Below are positions 47,090 through 58,000 of a stretch of 64,000 bases of DNA, in pieces (within the stretch, counting starts at the first letter, position 1; every line of letters begins with the position of its first letter). Below the pieces are notes generated by a model. That model was not told where the DNA came from and did not search any database. It saw only the letters and a program-made list of their open reading frames with translations. Made by a program: the position numbers and the translations under genes. The DNA is taken from positions 930,185 through 994,184 of the forward strand of contig NW_017804054.1 in the NCBI RefSeq assembly GCF_001625305.1, given 5' to 3'. The DNA comes from Branchiostoma belcheri. Lineage: Eukaryota; Chordata; Leptocardii; Amphioxiformes; Branchiostomatidae.

Positions 47090-47260
47090 ATGGCGGGAAA
47101 GTCGCTCGGTGCCGTTGGCGGCAAAACCATTCCTGCAAAAATTTCACACGTACTCGTCTTCCAAGGCTCTGACGCAGTGAAAATGCTCACGTCACAGATA
47201 GCGAGGAATATGACAAATAGGCCTCCTTCATACATCCAGAAAGATGCGATCACGAGGAAG
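47090..47260 (+). CDS. candidate first exon of an unrecognised gene or alternative first exon
   Basis: ATG at 47090 in good context (CACATGGCGG) opens a frame of exactly 57 codons that ends at a strong donor AAG|GTAAGA (47261). The peptide starts MAGKSLGAVGGKTIPAKISH, is basic, and matches no family I recognise. The frame stays open past the donor. It might be the first exon of a short gene sharing the hnRNP promoter. If spliced to 48862 it would stop after ten more residues, so it is not an N-terminal extension of the EF-hand protein. It could also be chance. Confidence 0.25.
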
Positions 47261-47801
47261 GTAAGATCGGCCATAAATACATATATAGTAACAACAACAA
47301 CTTAACCAATTCTACTAAAGCGCATAATGAGGAACCGGCTGTATTTTTTCTACGTCCATCTTCTTATGCCCTCCCACTTACAAGTCGATTTTTAGACGTT
47401 GGTTCTCGGATGAAGAAAGATAGTAATACTGTTTCATTACCGGTCATCAGGTTCCTCACTTGCTGCCATATCTACCCTTGGGTCTCTATCCGTTCTAAAG
47501 AGGCAAGGGGATGATCAGAGGTAACTTGAACTTGAAATTGCTGCAGGGAAAAATCAGCTCAGTACTCTCGAAACGTGACCCAAGAACAGGAAACGCTGTG
47601 CATTATGGGGGATTGACCCTACCTTTCGGGGTCAACGACCTCAGTTGCTAGGAAGCATGTATTTAGACAACATCCAAACGCTATAAAGATTAAAATGTAT
47701 CTGAACGCAAGAAATGAAAAATGATGGAACTCTGTTCAATGAAACGTATGGCGAAATTTACCTACTTATATATAGTGTACTTTTTGGTAATGATGTAAAC
47801 A
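47261..47801. other. intergenic sequence between the head-to-head genes
   Basis: Non-coding. A TATATATA run occurs near 47766. No other signal that I can name. Confidence 0.6.
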
Positions 47802-47809
47802 TATAAAAG
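47802..47809 (+). promoter_or_regulatory. TATA box candidate of the EF-hand gene
   Basis: TATAAAAG, a consensus TATA box, lies about 160 bp upstream of a strong splice donor at 47968, so a transcript starting near 47835 would carry a non-coding first exon. Confidence 0.45.
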
Positions 47810-47834
47810 AGATCAGGGCCCCGGAAGCACCGAG

Positions 47835-47967
47835 CAGTTTCGTTACGATCGGAAGTCCAGTCGAGGTCTTGACCCGGCGTTGCCTAGTTACTGAAACACA
47901 AATGTGGTGGAGTCGCCATTGAAACCTGTCACAACTTCACATCATACCGAGATTTTGGAAGAAAAGG
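47835..47967 (+). other. putative non-coding first exon of the EF-hand gene
   Basis: The 3' end is set by the donor AAAAGG|GTAAGT at 47968. The 5' end is only estimated from the TATA box. It contains one short upstream frame, ATG at 47902 to TGA at 47922 (six codons). It would splice to the acceptor at 48860-48861. Confidence 0.45.
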
Positions 47968-48861
47968 GTAAGTATAAAGACATTCATATGTTGTATGACT
48001 GCTGTGCCGTATTCTTTTAACATTCTACTTGGTATTGTACTCTTATTAAAAGTTTAAACGTGTCAATACCGGATGTTTTGTTCAAGAAGGCGTTACCATG
48101 ATGTTCTGGCAACTTTGCTGACGTGTTTAGGATCATAACTTTATTGCCAGTAGGGAGAATCTGAGATACAACAACAACAACAACAATATGCTGTTACATT
48201 ATGTAGCATACTGTTGAGTCTTTAGAAACATTTTGTACTATGGAAGATGCTAATTTGTAATGATCGAAATTTTGCTGGACAATTAAATTGTATGTTTGTA
48301 CGTTAGGTTAGATGACCCACCTGTTGTTTAGACTTCGGTAGAGATTTTTTGGATTCTGTTTAGACAACAGCAATTTGACATTCTGTTGCCTTAGATATAA
48401 CATCATACACGTACCATATTTATGTAAACATTGTACCTTACCTTACCTTAGATGTTATATCTTGAACAGAACCATTTTATCTTTTCATTTTACATTTAAT
48501 CTTACGTATTATTGGTTAACATTTTACCAACATCTATTGTTTGTTGGTAAGTTTGCTGATTTCTTGATACATGAAAGAGTTATGGCCAAAGGAACAGGTG
48601 GTAGAGGTATGATATGAGAGAGGTTTGTATTCTGAAATACGTATTTCACCATTGTTGGATGGGACCATTTAACCTTTGTTGATTCTTGCCATTGCCGACT
48701 GCTGTCTCATTGCCGAAAGATTTTTTCTTTGTGAGAAAAAAGTTGTGCTAAGGTAGGTACTAGTGTAGACGAAAGGTTACCTAAAACATTTAGCTAAAGA
48801 ACCCATCATTTTTTGTTTCTGTTACCTGGCAGCCTAACTTTCCTATTCTTTTATCCTGCAG
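47968..48861 (+). other. putative 5'-UTR intron of the EF-hand gene
   Basis: Donor GTAAGT at 47968 and acceptor CTGCAG at 48861. It contains a (CAA)n run near 48171-48188 and three ACCTT repeats near 48435. No coding content. Confidence 0.5.
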
Positions 48862-49045
48862 GGCGTAACATACTACTTTTCATCAGTGACCTAGACACAT
48901 ACAAAGATGTCTGCCGCTGTCTCCCACTTCCCACTGGGTGCTAACAGACTTGAGGATGAGATCCGCACAGTGGCACAGACCAAGAGAGTGCGAGTCTCTG
49001 AGTTCTTCAAAGACTTTGACAGGCTCAGATCTGGCTTCATCACAG
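48862..49045 (+). CDS. EF-hand gene exon with start codon (residues 1-46)
   Basis: Acceptor TTATCCTGCAG precedes 48862. There are 45 nt of leader with an in-frame stop upstream, then ATG at 48907 in context AAAGATGTC. The exon encodes a short N-terminal helix, then the first half of EF-1 (EFFKDFDRLRSGFIT), and ends at donor CACAG|GTAAAC with one base of Ala47 left over. Confidence 0.88.
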
Positions 49046-52000
49046 GTAAACATCATATAAAAACATATAATCTTGAATATCTTCAACAGGTTGGGAGGTC
49101 ATTCTAGAATTGAAATTCTGCCTCTAGAACCTCAGATTTCTTATCTGCCAACTTGTTTCGGCAACCAATCTGCTGCCTTCTTCTAGCCTTGTATCAAGTC
49201 AAAATGTCTGATACATATCTTACTTACCATTAGGCAATTTTAGCCCGGAAGTTTATTTTGCACCTTTTTGATCTTTGTGAAACAATCTAGTCCTATAACA
49301 TGAAAATCTTACATATTCCTTGCTATCAATGCTGAAGCTGCTATCAAATCTTCACGGTTGTTGGCATACACTTTCTCATCAGCTTGATTTCTTTCGAGTG
49401 GATTAGTTGGCAATCAGAATTCATATGAAAAGTGAAAAAAAGGATTATATGTTCCACTTGTAAGACATACAAAATGAGTGAAAAGACAGAGAAAATTATA
49501 CCAAATACAATGTATTACCCAGAGTCTGCTCTCTACTATCCTTCCATAGCCTGCATATGACCTTATGTTGTTCAGTATAGTGGCTGAAAGAATCTGCTGT
49601 GATGTTCCAAGCCAATAAATCACAGAGCAATACAGTATGACCTTCTGCAAAACTGCACACAGTATGAAGAAAAAAGATGTTGCAAGACCTAGCTGTAAAA
49701 TGTGCAGTATGTAAAAATGTTTTATGTCATTTCAAAGTTTAATGTGGATGTAACTTTACTGATTTATTGAAATACTCAGGAATCATTAGAATGCCTGTAT
49801 TCCCTGTGTAACCTCCATCATTATTTATACGACAGGAAACACATATCTGCCACTTTGAAATATAACTGTTTGAGAGATCTCTAGTATAGCACCCCCAGGT
49901 ACACGTATGCACAGTTTAGATATGCAGTGCATTAGACAGGGGGATGCTGTATTGGAGATCTCTTTAGATGCTTTCTTTCAGACTATGACGCATACATGTG
50001 ACCTGGTGGAATTATGTTAGTAGACATTACAATGCCATAACATATACCCCAGTTGTGTGCCAGAGACCTAAGATGACCTGGTCTGTAATGCATTTGCGAA
50101 ACCAAGAATATTAAAAGGAATACTATGACAAAATATGGTACAGAATAAAAAAAAAATTACATAATCATCATCATCATTATGCGTCAGTATTACATAATGC
50201 TGTACTATAACTATTTTAGTCTATGTTGACCATGAAAATATCTGCTTATTGATCATTGTTGCTGTAGATGCATTTCAAAATTTCAGCATCATCAATTGAT
50301 AAAGTCCTTGGGGATTTAGTCATGCCAAAAATAACAGAGGAAAAGTTGTTGTGATAAAGTCTGCACATGAATATGTGACACCTTTTCAACGTTTGATACA
50401 AATTACTGAAATGGCCTGATAGGTAGGTTTTTGTATGATGAGAAAGAGAGAAGACAGAAGATGTATTTTTACCCCACACCTACTGAGGTGAGGTAGGGGA
50501 CTGGTGAATAATTCCCCTGTCTGCCGCAGGTGTGCGTGTTTACAGTCCATCTCTGTCATGACTTGCTGCATTATTGAAGGACTGACTCAATCCAGGGAAC
50601 CTGTTACGTCTTGTAATAGATGGCCTCTTTCAATTGTCCATTGTTATTGTATCAGTCCATGCATTTTTCATTGATTGATTTTATAGGCATGATCATGGCA
50701 TGGCATGATGTGCCTTTATGAAGAAAGACCCATGAGGCCAGGTCATAAAAAAATGAGAGGTATGATTGACGAAGTGTCCAGTGTATAACTATGTTGTCAA
50801 AAAATATGGCCTCTGCCTGCCTTAGGCCACACAAAATTGACTTGTTGGTCCTTGGTTTTTCAAGGGGAAAAAACATGCCAAGGCATCCTGTGATAGCCCC
50901 AAACGTTCCCATAGCAGAAAGTCAACATCAAGAAATTGATTTGGTGTAGCCTTATAAAGATATCGCCCACTTCTACAGTCCTACAGTTAAAGCAAGTTGT
51001 TGTGGGATAGGGTCAGTCCTTGTGTTGAGCATGAATGCATGAGTCTGTGCATTTGTGCTCTAGACCGTTTTTTACTCCGTGAAGGAGGTCAGGACCTCCG
51101 GACGGAGTGTTGTAATCGGCTGATTTTTCATGTTCGCAGTCAAAACACTGGGTTCTCTTCGTGTAATCGGCACGCAATTTGATACGCCGTCTGCGGGCAT
51201 GCCCGTGTTGATGCACGAATGTGTATTTTTGCCGTTGCTGCTTTCGCGGTCAATGTAATATCGCAGACGCACCCCTACAATTACGAGGCGAATTGGAACG
51301 GTCCAGAAAAACGCGTTGTTTGGAATAGCGGGGGGGGAGGTAAAAGTTCATGCAGATACGGGGTGGTTTTTATAAGTGGTTCCAGATGTTTTTGCCCATG
51401 GTTAAGAGATGCCAAGTTTTTTGGAAGATGTTCGCAGCCAAAACGCATTCTGCCGTACGTCGCATATCTGTGTAATTTCGCATGTGGTGTTGCATTATGT
51501 CCGGGATGATGCACGTCTTTTTATTTTTACCGTAGCTGTTTTGATATTGGAGTAAATGGTTATTTTCGAAACATCCCTACTTTTACAATCCTGTGGAATA
51601 GACCGTAGGTTTAGGCAGTTGTCTGGTAGCAGAGGTACTGTAAGCAGATATCCTGGTTATCTGGCCGGCGGTAGTAACACTCGCGGTGCTTACCGCCACT
51701 GTTGCTGGAATTTGGCTTGTTCCAGGCGCGCTTAATTAGGTACAGGCACCGTAAGACGGTGGGGCTGTCTTTGTTACTAGACACGACCATGATAGCCCGA
51801 TCTTTATGTGAATGCAATGATTGTGTGTGTGTAATTAAAATGAAGTTCGAACTTGAAGCACAGTATCTTTACACGCCCTGGGAGCAGTAATGGATTTAGC
51901 TCTTTGTATGTTTTATGCTTGTGACGCGCTCTCATTGTATTAACCGTTGCCTAATTATAATGTCTGCACAGTAGGTCTGGCGTTGACGCTTGTGATTTTG

Positions 52001-55000
52001 TTGAAATATATAAAACTTCACGGAGAATTGTCGCCTATGGCTTCTTGTTTCTTTTCCCAAAAAATCAAGAACCAACAAGTTGACGTTAATTAAGGAATTA
52101 CAGATATTTACAGAGTATGGACTTTTGTCAAAATTCTGTCATCATGGTAAACCTCTAACATATTTCTCAGCATTTGTAATTGACACAAACTTTCAATCTT
52201 CAAACCACCACTGTGAAAGCTGTTCAAGCACTGTCTTCTCAGTAAACTCAAGCACTGTACAATACATTTGTACCTTTTAAGTGTAGTTATGAAACTGTAA
52301 AAACTGCCCTTTGGTGACTGATGCTGTCATGAAGTTTCTGCCTCTGTAAGTTTTCAGGTCCTTTGATGGTGTCTGTGATAGCTTTGCTGAGAGCAAAAAT
52401 GAAATTACATTTCCTATGAATCATGATCCACTCCAAACTTCTTTGGCGCTACTCTTGGGTAAAAATCACCAGATCAGGCCACAGGATAGAAATGCACCTT
52501 GTCAGGGGCAGTGACTGGTGCGGAATTGGCGTGAGATATTTTTGTGCGGCCTTGCGTTGATTAGTAGGATCTTGCTCTTGCAGCAAGTTTTGAATATTTT
52601 ACGGGAAGCTGTTGGATCGATCTACATCCAGCTTCTCCAGGCGTGAAGGAGACACTGATGGAAGTGTGGTCATCCACCAGAATCCCTGACCTCTGCTTTT
52701 TCCTCCCTGAAAAAAACTGCAGATCAATGGTGTGTCACAGGATATGTATCGGCCTGCAGGAGTGAGTAGTGTGATGAAAGCACATGATGGACAGCGCATT
52801 GCGTAATGGCATCCTATTGTGCTGAGAACAATACCATCACCTGACAAAGTGACAGACACTAAAAGGATTTTCTTGTTGCATTCCACACCATATTACGTCA
52901 TGACCTTTACACATTTCGCTTGCAATTTTCATCCAGAGTTGAGTTGAGTAAAGAGGGGGTATTAAGATTCAATTAAAATCTGCGTAAAATATTGAGCAAC
53001 ATCTTTCATGTATGAGTGTAAGGAGCTTGTTGCCATAGTGATGATCATCTTTGGTCATGTCTTAAGGATACACAATTTCCTATCCCTGGACATGTAGGTT
53101 TTCATCATCCCTCAGTGACGGGATTTTCATAAGATTAAGAAGTAGGTTGAAGATAATCCTTCTATAAAATTCCAATCATCTTATGTGATTATTTGGCAAA
53201 GGACTGTCACATTGCCCAGCCTCCTTTTTTTTATCTTATTGATTTAATTGCTTTCAATTTTCCCAGAATTGCTGATGTCAGGACCCTTGATGAGTATTTA
53301 CGATCTAATGTCATCCTCTACTTTAGGAAATCACAACCCTGCAAACAGGACAGAACATAAGGACCATTTACTGTGGCCTAATTTTCTATGTCATAAACAC
53401 TATCAAATCTCTTAGGATTTGGGGTATTATCCACCCATTTGGCAACCTTTCCATTGCAAAATTGGCACCAAATGGGTAAGACATTTCCACTTGACTTCCT
53501 CACACAAGGTGTTCTATCAAGATGATAGTGGAACCAATGTCGTTGCCAAAATGAGCATCAACACCTTTTAGAACTCATTTAGTCAATCTAGGTGTAAATG
53601 AAGTAATATAACAATATACTGTGGAACGGAATACTGTAAGTCTTGGCAGTTTTATGTCGGTTTTATGATTGTAGTTTTCTTTTCGATGTGATCTTTCCAC
53701 CACAAAATCATTACTCTACAAACATTTGTGCAATAATGCCACTGTGCACTTGAAACACCTTTAAGTTTTAAGTTACACCTCTCCCTCTGTGAACTTGAAA
53801 TGAATTTATAGTTACTGTAATAGGCTTAGAGTTGCTATTACTGAAGACATATGTGGTTTTCGGCTTGTGGATGATGATGGATCATCAACTTTAGTTCAAC
53901 AAACATGAAATTCAATCTTACAATACTGAAATTGTGTTATAACTAATATATAGATATGTAGAGGTCTAAACCATTATAGGATGCTCTTTACTAAAGGGTG
54001 ACTGTGGCCAATTACATAGGTGTGAGCCTCCAGGCACTCAGAGGGAGGGGTACCTGCCACCAATTAGTTATGGTATTAGTTATCTGTAATCATGTTGGCC
54101 CAGGGGGATCCCAGAGACAGGGTCAAAGTGGCCTCCATTGGAGGCTCCATCAAGCTGCTTTTTTTCTTCCAGGTTCTGATTTCTTGCCGAGTTGTCATTG
54201 TGAGTGTTATCAAAAAGGTCTGAAGGAGGCCCGGCAAATCCTGTCTTGTCTTAAGCTAATGAAAGGATAGATCACCCTGTAAGGGACGGTATAACCCTGA
54301 CCAATGTACTAGTATGGTCGACCGATGATGATGATGATGAAAAAGCTCTGTGGAGTGACTCAAAGTCTGCAACAGGGGTTAGAGAATCTCTCTTTCATGT
54401 ATTGCCCACAGGCCATTACATTACATGTTTCATGTACTTGTAGATGTTGTCACAAAGCTGTGCAGCTCTTTTACCCCTGGGAAAATTGTTATTGTGGAAA
54501 TATCACATTGGGGAACTGCACCATGAAATGGACCACATAACAATTGTAAGTTTGCTAAAACAACAGTTTCAAAAAAGAGGCTAGAAGTACTTTTTTGTTC
54601 TTGAAATTCAGTTGAATACATACTTCCACTGGTGTTGCCAGTTAAAAACTCATCACTGCGGCACAATTTATCAAGTTGCAGTTGCCTTGATTGTCCATTA
54701 CAAACAACACCCTAGTCCAGAATCACCAGGTCGGTGCCTGTGTTCTGAGCTCTGCTTGCCTACAATGGGAGACCAAACGACTGGTAGTGAACCCAGATGA
54801 TTACAACAAGCTCGTTAGTGGCTGATCAGTCATTATTCAGTCAAATTTCATTTGTTTTAATGACGAGAAGCCCTGTGAATTCCCCGCTAGTTACTACTAG
54901 TCGTATCAGCAGGAAGGGATTGATGTTGTAATTATGTGGTGCTCTGGATATTAGGAGAGCTTTATGGCCATCCTTGAGTCACCAGAACGTAGAACAATAA

Positions 55001-58000
55001 TCGTTTGTCATCAGCACTGTATGGCTGGTTGGGGCGGAGGGCTTTTGTATATACTTGTAGCAGGTGCACAATACAAATTGCCAACCCTGGCGTAGCTCCA
55101 ACAAGTCTGATATCAAAATGATCCTGGAGGTATGACATAATGTTGCACGGATCTGTGCGGGCCTTTGGGACGGCTGGTCAGCTCGATACGTACATTGTCT
55201 GATGTGCAATTTCACCATGATGCTTTGGAAGGAGCAAAGGTCAGACACTCTGCTTACAGCTACTGCTTTTCATGTCGGAAAATGTCTCCAAATTCACATC
55301 TTTCTTGTCAGTGCTAAATGTGAGCACCGCAGTGAATATTGATGTAGCCCTGGAGCAAAGCAGAGCGTCACTGTTCTTGTAAATATGTCTGTATTGGCTG
55401 TAACATCCACAATGTGTTGAGCTAAAGGGCAGGCAACGAGGTGCAGAACATAACAGCGATGGAGAGGTGCTAAAGATGTAATTTTCTGGAAAGCAAAGGA
55501 TGACGTTTTTGGAAAAATGATGACAGCTGTGATGTCTTTATTGGGATAGGCATAAACTGGTGAAAAAACACAGATTTTATTCTTTTGCCAACGTGAATTC
55601 ATCAGCCATTATATTTATTGTATATTATTAAAATAATATAAATTTATAATAGTTGGGATGGACTTTTGCTTTGAACTTTTTTCAATGTAATAACTGTTAC
55701 AGTTACTTTTTTTGTTATTTATCTACTGTTAATTTTAAAAATTTTAACAAATTATGGATTATAGCATCCCCCCACCTCCTCAACAGTAAATTCATGCAAT
55801 ACCTGTATGGCAATTTCAGTTTTTAACTCAAAGGAATGAGAAAAAAAATCATGCTTTTTTTTCTAGTATTTTTTCTGAAATTGTAATCTTTTTTCCCTTT
55901 CTCAACTCTCCGAAAGATTCCTAACTGTGCCTCCCTTGAATCTTTAAACTGACTCAGGGATAACCTATATTAGATAAGTCTTGCCGTCATTGGTAATTTT
56001 TCCCAGATACTTTGTTCAATTCCATCCCACCACCTTGATTGTTACCTCCCTTTATCTGCAAATGTTGCTTAGCAACTTGATAAAACCCCTCGCTTTGTCC
56101 CTAATCCATACAGCTAAAGTTCACGTTATCTGTTCGAGTTCCCAAGGGCAGTGTGTCCTTGATAGAATGGAAAACAATGTCAGGTAGTGTTTAAATATTT
56201 CAGTGGGGTCGGCCCACCTTTGCCTTTATTCGTGACACCATTAAGGTAAACATTACGGGTGAATTAGAACTACTGGACCCCATCATCTGCTGAGTTTTGT
56301 TTCACAGTGATTTAAAGTTAAAAGACCCTGAGCTGAAAGAAATCAGAGTATCCTAAACCTCACATCCCACTTTTGCCTTATCCCATAGCCTCTACTAGGG
56401 CAGTAGAATTTGGCAAAAATAGGATGAATAATCGGTTAGAAGAGTGAGCTTAAGCAATAAGAGTAACATTTCCCTTTAAATGCAGACTGGGGCAAATGGA
56501 AACCTATTGTGGCAGAACTCCCATGGTATATTATGCTGAAACTCCTTACATTCATATTTTCGTAAATTTTATTATTTTTTTCAGCAAGCGTGGAGACTAA
56601 GCTATCCATTCTCTGCTATTTTGATGTTTTATTTTCTATGCACGAGCTGTACTATTAACACAGAAGATGGTAGATTATTACATTTACAAGATACAATGTT
56701 GGTTTTGCTATTGGAATCAATAAAAGTGTGGAATGACAAACAACATGATCTGTTGATATTTGAAGACTAATAACTTACTTACTACCTTTAAAGGTTAGAT
56801 CTGGAAAGTAGGAAAATATTTCTTAGCTTGCTGGATGCATATGTCGTTCCAGTATTTCAGATGATAAAGCAACAAATTATATTTGCCAGCGCTGCCTTTT
56901 TAAGTTTTATGCAATATTATAGAGGATATCAATTGAATCTGCTAGATATGAAGCATATAATCCATTCATCATTCCTTGACAGGTCCTGCAAAGAACCTAT
57001 AATTTATTCTTAATTTGACAGTGGGCAATTGTATAAGATATGGGAGATGACATGCTTTACTCCCATAGGCACAATTTGATATCTTGGAGAGAGATACACT
57101 TTTGAACTGATGTAGTGTGATATTCATTACATGTGTGTGAATATTTGTGGGGCCAGTACTAAATGTCATGGCCAGCAGCCGTCCTTTCTCTGCCCCTAAA
57201 ATCCACATGCAAATCCATCTGCTTGCCTCATGATATGTCAGAGTTTGTGTGCAATTTCCCAGGGCAGAAAACTCGATAATGATCAATATTTTGGCTACAG
57301 CACTGGCGCATTCCATACATCATGATTAATCATTTTCAAAACCGTTTTCCTAAACCGATGTGAACGCCATTGAGGGTGGATCATCTGTTCAGGAATGTTC
57401 CGGCGGAGCGACCATCATCTTCGGTTTCTTTTATAGCTCCGTGCGACGCTTACGCACCACTTGTCGACGGAGATCGATACTTTTCCCCGTGTAAATTTAG
57501 GTCCTGTCAGGGACAATATCAGACAAACTTCCGAATTCCGTCTCCCCCTCCTGAACACCGTAATGGAATCAAAGTCAATTTCTGGACGCTTGCCTTGTAC
57601 TTTGTCAGGGACAGAGATTGGTGTAATTAATCATGTCTAATTACGTTGGTCGGTTTCTCCAAATGAGCCTTGACCCTGTATTGCAACGAAATGAATCGAG
57701 GAGAAAAACTGGAAATTACCTGACGGCTTACCGATAACTCAGCCACGTGAAGACAATTCATTTCGCCTGGGGCTGGGCGGGATTTATTGCTGTAAACGAT
57801 ATTCTGCTGCAGTTATGGACGAAATGCAATCAGTGTTAACCGGAAGCAACATGCTTAATCCTGTTTTTCCTGTCTGGATTAAGTTTAATCAAAACAATAT
57901 ATCATATAATTATCTGCAACATTGGAATGAACAAAACCTCTATTGATTATTGGGGCAGTTCATTCATTCGTGACAAATACTAATAGTAAGATTTATTACT

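Noticed and set aside
47086-47274. Minus-strand hydrophobic 62-codon frame
   Set aside because: Antisense of the candidate 47090-47260 exon; no splice sites on that strand and no known family.
49414-49650. Minus-strand frame with a hydrophobic, faintly LINE-like peptide
   Set aside because: No conserved RT block can be aligned with confidence, and no boundaries or other frames support a retroelement.
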